From assembly GCA_018898455.1 (NCBI GenBank), contig JAHIJO010000224.1:1-43480 (forward strand): DNA of 43,480 bases, given 5' to 3'. Of this stretch, positions 8,394 to 16,177 are shown one piece after another. Position 1 is the first letter of the stretch, and each line of letters begins with the position of its first letter. The notes beneath the pieces were generated by a model. That model was given only the letters and a program-made list of their open reading frames with translations, was not told the DNA's origin and did no database searches. The position numbers were made by a program, and so were the translations under genes. Source of the stretch: Verrucomicrobiota bacterium (GTDB lineage Bacteria > Verrucomicrobiota > Kiritimatiellia > JAAZAB01).

Positions 8394-9700
8394 ATACGGC
8401 AGCCTGTTTCACGGGCCATACTCAAAAGGTTATTGGTTCTGTAGCTGTAGGCCGCAAGGACATCATCGTTATCTGCCTGGCCCACTATGCTTGAATCAAG
8501 GGTCCACTTGCCACCGCCCGCCGGTATGAACCACCTTGGTGATCGTCTCTTCGCCATTTCGTCTTTGTGGACTTCCAGTAAGTCTGTGATCCACGCAATG
8601 GCGTCTTGTCCATTCCGGCAGTCCGCCATGGGAAAATCTCTGAAAACCTGCTGGAACTCAGCAGATCTGACGAACCGTAGCAGGTTTCTATGGGTTATAT
8701 TGACTCTTGCCGTTATTTTTCGTGGTCCTTCACCGAGAATGGCTTTTGGACTGTCACCACGGCCTTCCTTGTATAAATGGTCTCTGAATAAGTTCAACAA
8801 ATCGAGTGTGGCGCGACGGAATTCTTCCAACGCTATGATCGCCGCCGCACATCGTTCGAGTAAATCTGTGTCCCGGACCAGAGAACGGCCCCGATGCCCC
8901 GCCCTGGTCAGAATCTCATACTCATCCAGTTCACCCCATCCATGATGGCGCACATATTCTAAAACTTTATAGCGCCGTGCGCCCTCGCCGTCGCACGGTA
9001 GAAGTTTGCTGCGAATGAGCATCTTCTCTTCCTTAAGTCTTTTGGCATTTGCATCGGATAGAGCATCTCGTCGCAGATCGAGACCGAACCTTGTCGCATA
9101 TTCTGCCAGCCGGTATCTATAGCAGGGGAACGTGAACTTCCTGGTGTCCAAGACACGAATGCTCTGGTTCCATGCACGATTGTTTCCAGCCTGTGCCCAA
9201 AATAGTTCACCAAGTATCTTTCCCTCAAACGTCAGTTCAAGGCTATTGGCAAGTAGAAATCCCATTGCTTCTAGCGAGGTACGATATGATCCTAATGCAC
9301 CGAGATCAGATTGACGCTGGATGAAAGGGTAGTCGATATTTCTGACAGTAAAATAATCATCATCAAAGAGGTTTGAGATCTTGTTTTTCCCTATCATCCC
9401 TGTCCCTGCGGCGTCCACGGCGCCATTCCATGCCGCCCATATCCGCTCCCATCGCATGAAGAACTTTGCCGTTTCTTCATCACGATTTGGTGAATTTCGA
9501 ATCAGGTCCTTGAAACCTTCCTCTATGAGGTACAGGCCGCCACATATCATCGAGTAGTAGCGGGCACGACGGGTTCGCGTAGTGATACCTGGCAGCCATT
9601 CATCGGCCAAACGTGTGGCATACGTAAAAAAGCCGAGGGGATCTTCATTCGACGTTCCCCGCTCAAGCCGATCTAATAACGAATACGCAATAAGAGCCAT
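8390..9700 (-). CDS. Unrecognised 436-aa protein of the helicase/PLD operon (some DUF6361 resemblance)
   Basis: No catalytic motif is visible. The protein is mostly helical and soluble, without signal peptide or membrane segment. Its N-terminus contains an 'LGFFTYATRLADEWLPGI' segment followed by 'TTRTRRARYYSMICGGLY'. That pattern recalls the opening of DUF6361 proteins, which are often encoded beside SNF2 helicases and PLD proteins; the likeness is remembered, not searched. Other notable segments are 'RAWNQSIRVLDTRKFTFP' in the middle and a helix-rich region near residues 270-310. The gene starts 20 bases after the HNH-like gene ends and overlaps the PLD gene by four bases, so it is an obligate part of this operon. 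It may be a sensor or scaffold, but no function is assigned. Confidence 0.6.
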   Translation of the reverse strand: MALIAYSLLDRLERGTSNEDPLGFFTYATRLADEWLPGITTRTRRARYYSMICGGLYLIEEGFKDLIRNSPNRDEETAKFFMRWERIWAAWNGAVDAAGTGMIGKNKISNLFDDDYFTVRNIDYPFIQRQSDLGALGSYRTSLEAMGFLLANSLELTFEGKILGELFWAQAGNNRAWNQSIRVLDTRKFTFPCYRYRLAEYATRFGLDLRRDALSDANAKRLKEEKMLIRSKLLPCDGEGARRYKVLEYVRHHGWGELDEYEILTRAGHRGRSLVRDTDLLERCAAAIIALEEFRRATLDLLNLFRDHLYKEGRGDSPKAILGEGPRKITARVNITHRNLLRFVRSAEFQQVFRDFPMADCRNGQDAIAWITDLLEVHKDEMAKRRSPRWFIPAGGGKWTLDSSIVGQADNDDVLAAYSYRTNNLLSMARETGCRI

Positions 9701-9720
9701 GATCTATTTTAGTTTCTCCA

Positions 9721-10152
9721 TCATTCGGGGTTGTGTTTCAGCACATCCCGGCAAACCTCGACAAACTCCTCGATTGTCAGGTCGTTCTTGCAATCGTTGA
9801 TACGCCAGGAGCATATCTTGAAATCCGGATTGGACATTCCATCGCCAACATGATCCACGGTTGGCAGATCGGCAAACTGTTTCTTGTACTCCCGTTTCCC
9901 AACTTTCGACTTCTCATTATCGTATTTTCGAATCAAATCCCATCGAAGAGGCCGACCTGTATAGGCATCATTGTCACCGCCATGGCATACCGCGCGATGA
10001 ATAGCATCACGATAGATAATTGCCGTCGCAATCCGGTTGCCGCGTTGAGTGTCCCGTCTTACATGGGCAGCGGCTTTGTTGTAAAGCCAGTGGGTATAGT
10101 CCTCTGGGGAACATTTCCCCTTGAGCACCTCTGGCAAAGGATACTTACGCAT
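9721..10152 (-). CDS. Small HNH-like endonuclease-related protein, first gene of the helicase/PLD operon
   Basis: A 143-residue protein with an atypical HNH arrangement. It has 'DAYTGRPL' (the xxTG turn where zinc-ligand cysteines usually sit), then 'LPTVDHVGDG' with the first His-Asp element, then 'ICSWRINDCKNDLTIEEF' supplying Asn and the final N-D where N-H is commoner. Only scattered cysteines are present, so a zinc-less or degenerate beta-beta-alpha-metal fold is likely. ATG 10152 is chosen because AAAGGAG stands six bases upstream on this strand; a TTG codon lies directly before it. As the first gene of the operon that continues with the unknown protein, PLD protein and helicase, it could be the nicking component or a structural derivative. 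Confidence 0.6.
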   Translation of the reverse strand: MRKYPLPEVLKGKCSPEDYTHWLYNKAAAHVRRDTQRGNRIATAIIYRDAIHRAVCHGGDNDAYTGRPLRWDLIRKYDNEKSKVGKREYKKQFADLPTVDHVGDGMSNPDFKICSWRINDCKNDLTIEEFVEVCRDVLKHNPE

Positions 10153-10324
10153 CAATGTCTCCTTTAGGTTTGTTCAAAACCTTATCAAAACGCGCCTGTT
10201 GATGCCAGACAAACCCGACAAAACCCAAAAATGACCGGCAAAGCTCTTTGACTTTAACCTCTGGACGTGATAAATATTATTGATTTGTGGTCATTCTCGA
10301 CACCAAGGGAAAAAGGAGATGCGG
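10153..10324. promoter_or_regulatory. Divergent control region between the two defence operons
   Basis: This 172-bp gap separates the minus-strand HNH/PLD/helicase operon from the plus-strand HTH/SNF2 operon. On the plus strand TTGACT (10248-10253) is followed after 17 nt by TAAATA (10271-10276), a possible promoter. That would place transcription start near 10283, downstream of the in-frame ATG at 10280. The segment 10165-10235 is rich in 'acaaaaccc' and 'gacaaacccgacaaaaccc' direct repeats, a possible regulator-binding or minus-strand promoter region. The promoter boxes are weak guesses. Confidence 0.4.
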
Positions 10325-10546
10325 GTGAGTGATCGGCGTGTCATGGCGAAGCAAGGGGTTATCATGGGCGTAGACAGATGGCTATCTGTTGAGGAAATAG
10401 CGGAGCATCTGGGCGTAAGCCGGGACACGGTTTACACCTGGGTCAGCGAGAAGGGCATGCCTGCCCACAAGGTCGGGAAACTCTGGAAATTCCAGATCAA
10501 GGAAGTGGACAAGTGGGTCCGCTCAGGCAAGGCGAGACAGAAGTAG
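10325..10546 (+). CDS. MerR/excisionase-type helix-turn-helix protein
   Basis: A small DNA-binding protein whose core, 'WLSVEEIAEHLGVSRDTVYT' followed by 'GMPAHKVGKLWKFQIKEVDK', is the excisionase-type HTH_17 domain. The helix-turn-helix is followed by a basic wing and a C-terminal helix. GTG 10325 is favoured because AAGGAG ends six bases before it; ATG 10280, ATG 10319, ATG 10343 and ATG 10364 are in-frame alternatives. HTH_17 proteins regularly lead operons in which a SNF2 helicase and a type III methylase/nuclease follow, and probably regulate them. Here it also sits at the head of a divergent arrangement, so it could control both defence operons. The next gene starts after only three bases. 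Confidence 0.75.
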   Translation: MSDRRVMAKQGVIMGVDRWLSVEEIAEHLGVSRDTVYTWVSEKGMPAHKVGKLWKFQIKEVDKWVRSGKARQK

Positions 10547-10549
10547 GTT

Positions 10550-13414
10550 ATGCAGATTACTGATTATCATGCTAAGTATTACGCGCACGAACTGACCAAG
10601 CGCTGTCCGTCCGACAGCGTCGAGAAGTTAACTGCTTCTCTGCTTGATGCTCAGGTTGATCTGAATCCACACCAGGTTGAAGCTGCCCTTTTCGCCTTCA
10701 AGTCCCCATTCTCTACCGGGGCGATTCTTGCCGATGAAGTCGGACTCGGGAAAACTATCGAGGCTGGCATAGTGCTTTCCCAGATGTGGGCCGAGCAGAA
10801 ACGCAAAATACTCATAATTGTTCCATCAAGCCTGCGTAAGCAATGGAACCAGGAACTTTCCGAGAAATTCTTCCTTCCGTCGGAAATCTTGGAATCCAAG
10901 CCCTTCAACAACTACGTCAAAGAGGGGCGGGCCAATCCGTTTCAGCAGGACAGGATCGTCATCTGTTCGTATCACTTCGCCTGCAACAAAGCGGATTATG
11001 CGGGCAAGGTTCAATGGGATTTGGTGATATTCGATGAAGCCCATCGCCTCCGCAACGTGTACAAGCCGGAAAACAAGATAGCGAGAACCCTGAAGGATGC
11101 TCTCGGTCGCTACCCGAAATTGCTGTTGACCGCCACGCCTCTCCAGAATTCGCTGTTGGAACTCTATGGCTTGGTCAGTTTCATTGATGAATACACTTTT
11201 GGTGATCTCAAAAGTTTCAAGAATCAGTACGCCCGCATCACTACGCAGGATACATTTGCCGAACTGAAAGCCCGTCTTACACCGATCTGCAAGAGAACCC
11301 TTCGCCGGCAGGTGCTCGAATACGTGAAGTACACAAATCGGATACCCATAACCCAGGAATTCGTGCCCACGAAGGAAGAAGAAAGGCTCTATGATTTGGT
11401 CTCGGACTACTTGCGTAGACCGAATCTTCAGGCTCTTCCAGCCAGCCAGCGTTCACTCATGACGCTGGTCCTCCGCAAACTGCTTGCATCATCCACATTT
11501 GCCATTGCCGGCGCCCTGAACACCCTCATACGACGACTGGAAGCCCGCCTGAAGAATGCCAAGCTCGTGGACCCTGGCGCGGAATTGTCCATGGACTTTG
11601 AAGGCTTGGACGAAATCCGTGATGAATGGAATGATGAGGATGCGGACGGACCGGTCCAGGAACAAATGACGAAAGAAAATGCGGAAGCCATTGCACAGGA
11701 GATCAAAGATCTCAAGGAATTCCGCGTCCTGGCCGAATCCATCGTTCAGAACGCGAAAGGCAAGGCCCTCATAAAGGCTCTGAAAGCTGGTTTCGACAAG
11801 GCGGTGTCGCTTGGCGCCAGTAAGAAGGCGGTGATATTCACCGAATCCTGTCGCACCCAGGAGTATCTGATGCGTCTCCTGTCCAACACAGAATATGCAG
11901 ACAAGTTCGTCCTCTTTAACGGACAGAACAGTCATCCCCAAGCCAAGCAGATATATGGCAAGTGGTTCAAGAAGCATGAAGGCACCGATCTGATATCGGG
12001 TTCAAGAACCGCCGATCTGCGCGCGTCTCTTGTGGATCATTTTCGCGATACCGCGCAGATCCTGATAGCCACGGAGGCCGCGGCGGAAGGCATCAACCTC
12101 CAGTTCTGCTCCCTTGTCGTGAACTATGACTTGCCGTGGAATCCCCAGCGTATTGAGCAGCGTATCGGCCGGTGCCATCGGTACGGCCAGAAACACGATG
12201 TTGTTGTCGTCAATTTCCTGAACAAGAAGAACGCTGCCGATCAACGCGTTTACCAGTTGCTTGCCGAGAAGTTTCAGCTCTTCAGCGGCGTTTTCGGAGC
12301 CAGTGACGAGGTCCTGGGCAGTATCGAGTCCGGGGTAGACTTCGAAAAACGCATTGTGGCGATCTACCAGACCTGCCGAACGCAGGCCGAAATCGAGGTC
12401 TCGTTTGACCAACTCCAGAAGGACCTGTCCGGAGAGATTGACGAGACTCTGAAAGTCACCAGACAGCAACTCCTGGAAAACTTCGATGAAGAAGTCCACG
12501 AGAAACTTCGCGTCAATCTCCAGGCCAGCAGGGATTATCTGAACCGGTACGAATCACTTCTCTGGCGTCTTACGGCTCATGCTTTGGCCAACCACGCAAC
12601 AATAGACGATTCGGCCTTAACGTTTGATTTGACGGCCAATCCATTCTCAACAAACAGCATTCCCTTGGGCCGTTATCGCTTCGGGCGCGAGGTTGCCGAC
12701 GGTCACCACTATCGCTTTGCGCACCCATTGGCACAACAGATTCTTCGCAACTACAAGGAACGGCAACTACCGGGGGCAGAGGTTTGCTTCGACTATTCGG
12801 CCTCCCCCACGCAGATCACCGTTCTTGAGCCCTTGGTGAAGAAATCCGGCTGGCTGAAACTCCATCAACTCACCATCGCTTCATTTGAAGCCGAAGACCA
12901 TCTGCTATGGGCCGGCATCACGGATGACGGTCAAACGTTGTCCGCCGAACAATGTAGAAGACTTTTCGGTCTGGCCGCAATTTCCGGCAAGACCAGTTAT
13001 ACTACACTCTCGGATGAATCCGCATTGAAACGCATTCTTCAGGGCTGCGAGAAGAGCATTCTCCAGACCAATGCCGAACGGAATGCTGGATTCTTCGACG
13101 CGGAAATGGGCAAACTTGAACACTGGTCTGAAGACATGAAAACCAGCTTGGAGATCAAACTAAAACAGTTGGATATCGATGTCAAGATGCGCAAAGCGGA
13201 AGCGAGGAAGATCACCAACCTTGAAGAAAAGGTCAAAGCCCACCGCGAAATCAAAGACCTTGAGAAATCCCGTAACGACATGCGGTTGAACCTCTACCAA
13301 GCACAGGACGACGTTGAGCGTCAAAAAGAACGCTTGATTGAACAAATCGAAGCCAGGCTCAAACAGAACGTGAAGACCGCGGACATATTCACTATTCGAT
13401 GGAGGGTGCTATGA
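10550..13414 (+). CDS. SNF2/RapA-type DEAD-like helicase of an expanded type III R-M locus
   Basis: A 954-residue SF2 translocase. Walker A 'ILADEVGLGKT' is at residues about 58-68, motif II 'IFDEAHRL' near 160, and motif III 'LLLTATPLQNS' near 191. Helicase lobe 2 has 'KAVIFTESCRTQEYL' near 426 and 'IATEAAAEGINLQF' with 'NPQRIEQRIGRCHRYGQ' at about 504-545. Residues 860-945 are highly charged and predicted coiled coil, and the end 'TADIFTIRWRVL' resembles the C-terminus of RapA-like relatives. Motifs are complete, so ATP-dependent DNA translocation is expected. It lacks the large lobe-2 insertion of the other helicase at 3670-6441, so the two are not recent duplicates. The stop overlaps a tiny open frame with a strong ribosome site, and the AlbA_2 gene begins 42 bases later. 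Confidence 0.88.
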   Translation: MQITDYHAKYYAHELTKRCPSDSVEKLTASLLDAQVDLNPHQVEAALFAFKSPFSTGAILADEVGLGKTIEAGIVLSQMWAEQKRKILIIVPSSLRKQWNQELSEKFFLPSEILESKPFNNYVKEGRANPFQQDRIVICSYHFACNKADYAGKVQWDLVIFDEAHRLRNVYKPENKIARTLKDALGRYPKLLLTATPLQNSLLELYGLVSFIDEYTFGDLKSFKNQYARITTQDTFAELKARLTPICKRTLRRQVLEYVKYTNRIPITQEFVPTKEEERLYDLVSDYLRRPNLQALPASQRSLMTLVLRKLLASSTFAIAGALNTLIRRLEARLKNAKLVDPGAELSMDFEGLDEIRDEWNDEDADGPVQEQMTKENAEAIAQEIKDLKEFRVLAESIVQNAKGKALIKALKAGFDKAVSLGASKKAVIFTESCRTQEYLMRLLSNTEYADKFVLFNGQNSHPQAKQIYGKWFKKHEGTDLISGSRTADLRASLVDHFRDTAQILIATEAAAEGINLQFCSLVVNYDLPWNPQRIEQRIGRCHRYGQKHDVVVVNFLNKKNAADQRVYQLLAEKFQLFSGVFGASDEVLGSIESGVDFEKRIVAIYQTCRTQAEIEVSFDQLQKDLSGEIDETLKVTRQQLLENFDEEVHEKLRVNLQASRDYLNRYESLLWRLTAHALANHATIDDSALTFDLTANPFSTNSIPLGRYRFGREVADGHHYRFAHPLAQQILRNYKERQLPGAEVCFDYSASPTQITVLEPLVKKSGWLKLHQLTIASFEAEDHLLWAGITDDGQTLSAEQCRRLFGLAAISGKTSYTTLSDESALKRILQGCEKSILQTNAERNAGFFDAEMGKLEHWSEDMKTSLEIKLKQLDIDVKMRKAEARKITNLEEKVKAHREIKDLEKSRNDMRLNLYQAQDDVERQKERLIEQIEARLKQNVKTADIFTIRWRVL

Positions 13415-13470
13415 TTCCAGTTTGGGTTATGCGAGCAATGTCCGGATTGGAGAAACGTGAAAGAATGTGA
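13411..13470 (+). CDS. Possible 19-codon coupling peptide before the AlbA_2 gene
   Basis: ATG 13411 overlaps the helicase stop codon and has a GGAGG ribosome site at 13401-13405, five bases away. The frame runs MIPVWVMRAMSGLEKRERM and stops at 13468-13470, overlapping the next gene's GTG start (13457) by 14 bases in another frame. It is probably a translational-coupling cistron that delivers ribosomes to the AlbA_2 gene, or the residue of a former start. No protein family is recognisable at this length. Confidence 0.35.
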   Translation: MIPVWVMRAMSGLEKRERM

Positions 13471-14776
13471 AACCATAGAATTCAAGAAAAGTCTGTCCGA
13501 ACTCAAGGAGGGCTTGGTCTCCATTGTTGCCATCCTGAACAAACATGGCTCCGGCGAACTGTGGTTTGGCGTTCGCAACGACGGTGCCACCGTTGGCCTG
13601 GATGCCACAACGAAGACTCTCCGTGATGTTTCGCAAGCGATCAGTGCACACATTGAACCGAAGATTTTCCCGCACGTCACCTTGGAGTCGCGCGATGACA
13701 AGGAATGCATCAAAGTGGGTTTTGCGGGAAAGGAATCCCCTTACTTTGCCTATGGTCGGGCTTATATGCGTGTCGCAGACGAAGACAGGCAACTCAGCGC
13801 CAGGGAGTTGGAGAATCTTTTCCTTTCAAAGAATAGCGAGCGTCTTCGCTGGGACAACAAAGTGTGCGCTGTTTCTGTTGGCGATCTTGACAAAGCCAAA
13901 TTCAGACGATTTGTCAAACGCGCCGGACTCGCATGGGATACCCCGATAAATGCGCTGGATAAACTCGGCCTCCTACATGCCGGGAAACTGGTAAATGCGG
14001 CCCCGCTATTCTTTGCGCGAAAGCCTCCGATGCAACTGCGTTGCGCCGTGTTTCTGACGACCGAGAGTTCAACGATTATTGATCGGCATGATTGTGACGG
14101 CAACATCCTCGAACTGATTGAAGAGGCCCAACGCTACATTCTCAAAAACATCCATATTGGCATGCGCATCAAGGGCCTCTACCGCGAAGACGTGCCGGAA
14201 ATCTCCGTCGAGGCCGTGCGTGAGGCCATTATCAACGCCTTCTGCCATCGTGACTACCGCGATCCTGACTATGTGCAGGTTGCGATTTTCAAGGACCGCG
14301 TCGAAATCCGAAGTCCAGGCGGTTTATTCGGGGGATTGACAATCGCCAAAATACGCAAAGGGAATGTGTCGAGACGTCGCAATCCGCTGATTGCCGATCT
14401 TTTCCGGCGCATCCAGATGGTTGAGGCGTGGGGACGCGGCATGCCGTTGATTCTCAAGAACGAACCCAATGCGAAATTCAGAGATGTAGCCGGCTTTTTC
14501 GTCGCCAGTTTTGGCAGGCCGTCTTTCCTGGCGAATGATGCCAAAGAAACTATCGATAAGACTATCGATAAGACTATCGATAAGCCATTATCTGTCGCAG
14601 AGAAGGCTATCATGGCAGCAGTGGCACAAAATCCGAGTGTGACCCAGAAAGAACTGGCGTCCAAATTGACCCTGAGTGAGATCGGCATTCGTTACCACAC
14701 AGACAAGTTGAAAGCAAAGGGCATCTTGAAACGTATTGGAGGCAGGAAAACAGGCCGTTGGGAGGTGCTGAAATGA
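13457..14776 (+). CDS. AlbA_2 (Schlafen-type) plus ATP-binding domain protein with winged helix
   Basis: The 439-residue product starts at GTG 13457, four bases after GGAG. Residues 1-120 are an AlbA_2/Schlafen-like domain ('ETIEFKKSLSELKEGLVSIV' and 'GSGELWFGVRNDG'). Residues about 250-345 form the partner ATP-binding-like module (HATPase_c_4 type), with 'VREAIINAFCHRDY', 'DRVEIRSPGGLFGGLTIAKI' and 'NPLIADLFRRIQMVEAWGRG'. Three exact TIDK repeats (14549-14584) form a linker, followed by a winged helix ('VTQKELASKLTLSEIGIRYH'). Such proteins are usually annotated as transcriptional regulators; Schlafen-type domains can also act on tRNA or DNA. The C-terminal module is shared with the DUF4062 protein at 20827-22365. 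Its position in the operon suggests a sensor or effector, not proven. Confidence 0.8.
   Translation: MKECETIEFKKSLSELKEGLVSIVAILNKHGSGELWFGVRNDGATVGLDATTKTLRDVSQAISAHIEPKIFPHVTLESRDDKECIKVGFAGKESPYFAYGRAYMRVADEDRQLSARELENLFLSKNSERLRWDNKVCAVSVGDLDKAKFRRFVKRAGLAWDTPINALDKLGLLHAGKLVNAAPLFFARKPPMQLRCAVFLTTESSTIIDRHDCDGNILELIEEAQRYILKNIHIGMRIKGLYREDVPEISVEAVREAIINAFCHRDYRDPDYVQVAIFKDRVEIRSPGGLFGGLTIAKIRKGNVSRRRNPLIADLFRRIQMVEAWGRGMPLILKNEPNAKFRDVAGFFVASFGRPSFLANDAKETIDKTIDKTIDKPLSVAEKAIMAAVAQNPSVTQKELASKLTLSEIGIRYHTDKLKAKGILKRIGGRKTGRWEVLK
14549..14584 (+). repeat. Three perfect 12-bp tandem repeats encoding TIDK
   Basis: ACTATCGATAAG occurs three times head to tail without a mismatch (14549, 14561, 14573), each unit holding an ATCGAT palindrome and coding Thr-Ile-Asp-Lys. 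The unit is a multiple of three, so slippage would change linker length without shifting frame. It separates the ATP-binding-like module from the winged helix. Confidence 0.95.
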
Positions 14777-14922
14777 CCTTCCCCTTTGACCCCGCCGCCA
14801 CCGCCTTCTACGTCCACGCCTACCGCGACATGTGGGATAGCGAGAGGGACGTGGGCGAGGACGGGGAACCGGCAAAGGCCGTGAAAGCATGCGCAAGCAT
14901 GCGGGAGGTATGCCGTGAGTGA
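14773..14922 (+). CDS. Small 49-codon open frame before DUF2130, unrecognised
   Basis: ATG 14773 overlaps the stop of the AlbA_2 gene (ATGA), and the frame ends at 14920-14922, overlapping the GTG start of the DUF2130 gene by eight bases. The product begins 'MTFPFDPAATAFYVHAYRDM' and turns acidic, then basic with two cysteines. The overlap at both ends is what coupled cistrons look like and the frame fills an otherwise unexplained 138-base gap. No family is recognised; it may be the truncated start of a lost gene. Confidence 0.4.
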   Translation: MTFPFDPAATAFYVHAYRDMWDSERDVGEDGEPAKAVKACASMREVCRE

Positions 14923-16177
14923 ACCGACTATCATTTGTCCAAAGTGTAAGACAGAAATAAAGCTTACAGAATCCCTGGCCGCCCCGTTGGTCGAGTCAAT
15001 ACGGCATGAATATGAGGAACGTCTGGCGAAGAAAGACACCGACATCGCAAAACGTCAATCAGCCCTCCTCGAAAAGGAAACCGCTCTCTCCAAGGCAAAA
15101 GAAGCCATTGATGAAGAGATCGCAAATAAACTTCGCCAGGAGCGTGGCAAGATTGCCGCTGATGAAGCCAAGAAAGCCAAACTCGCCTATGCAAACGACC
15201 TGGAACAGAAGGCAAAGGAACTGACCGACCTTCAAGAGATTATGAAGCAGCGTGACGTCAAGCTCGCTGAAGCTCAAAAAGCACAAGCGGAACTGATCAA
15301 GAAACAGCGCGAATTGGATGATGCAATGCGCGAAATTGATCTGACAGTCGAAAAGCGAGTGCAGGCAGGACTTTCTGCGACACGAGATCAAGCTCGCAAA
15401 GAGGCGGAAGAAGGACTGAAGCTCAAAGTGATGGAGAAAGAACAAACCATCACTTCGATGCAGAAACAGATCGAAGACCTCAAGCGCCGGGCCGAGCAGG
15501 GTTCGCAGCAACTTCAGGGCGAAGTTCAGGAACTGGAGATCGAAGCGATTCTGCGATCAAAGTTCCCTCTCGATACGATTGACCCAGTGCCGAAAGGTGA
15601 GTATGGCGGCGATGCTCTGCAAAGGGTTGTGGACTCAATGGGACGCGCTTGCGGCACTATTCTATGGGAATCAAAACGAACGAAGAACTGGGCCGACGGA
15701 TGGCTGGGCAAGCTTCGTGACGATCAGCGTGCTGCCAAGGCGGAAATCTCGGTTCTCGTCAGCCAAGTCCTACCCAAGGATGTTGACCCGTTCGGCCTGG
15801 TGGACGGCGTGTGGGTGACGCACCCAAGATCGGCCGTTCCCGTTGCCATGGTGCTTCGGAACACACTGATTGAATTGGCCTCAGCACGCCAGGCCGTCCA
15901 AGGCCAACAGACCAAGACAGAAATGATATACCATTATCTGACCGGCCCGCGCTTCAAGCAACGTGTCGAAGCGATCGTTGAGGCATTCTCCTCCATGAAA
16001 GAAGACTTGGACAAGGAAAAGAAGGCCATTACGAAGCAATGGGCCAAGCGAGAAGAACAGATTGACCGCGTCATGCAGGGAACCGTCGGCATGTACGGCG
16101 ATCTTCAAGGTATCGCCGGTAAGACGCTACAGGAGATTGAAGGGTTGGAAATGAAAGCGTTGGAGGGACACCCATGA
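14915..16177 (+). CDS. DUF2130 protein: CPxC element, coiled coil and putative PD-(D/E)XK-like core
   Basis: The 420-residue protein begins at GTG 14915 behind GGGAGG. It opens with a short zinc-ribbon-like half motif 'IICPKCKTEIKL' (C8, C11, without a visible second pair). Residues 30-205 are a long charged coiled coil. The DUF2130 domain (about 205-400) starts with 'VQELEIEAILRSKFPLDTI' and includes 'GEYGGDALQRVV' and 'CGTILWESKRTKNW'. The spacing of D...(W)E-x-K is like a restriction-type PD-(D/E)XK site, so nuclease activity is plausible but unproven for this family. It is coupled to the PHP-ATPase gene by a four-base overlap (16174-16177), suggesting the two work together, perhaps as an SMC-like complex. 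Confidence 0.8.
   Translation: MSEPTIICPKCKTEIKLTESLAAPLVESIRHEYEERLAKKDTDIAKRQSALLEKETALSKAKEAIDEEIANKLRQERGKIAADEAKKAKLAYANDLEQKAKELTDLQEIMKQRDVKLAEAQKAQAELIKKQRELDDAMREIDLTVEKRVQAGLSATRDQARKEAEEGLKLKVMEKEQTITSMQKQIEDLKRRAEQGSQQLQGEVQELEIEAILRSKFPLDTIDPVPKGEYGGDALQRVVDSMGRACGTILWESKRTKNWADGWLGKLRDDQRAAKAEISVLVSQVLPKDVDPFGLVDGVWVTHPRSAVPVAMVLRNTLIELASARQAVQGQQTKTEMIYHYLTGPRFKQRVEAIVEAFSSMKEDLDKEKKAITKQWAKREEQIDRVMQGTVGMYGDLQGIAGKTLQEIEGLEMKALEGHP

Noticed and set aside
3670-10152. Calling the minus-strand operon DISARM or Dpd
   Set aside because: It lacks DUF1998 (DrmB), DrmA, a methylase, and any TGT-like DpdA, so helicase plus PLD alone is not enough.
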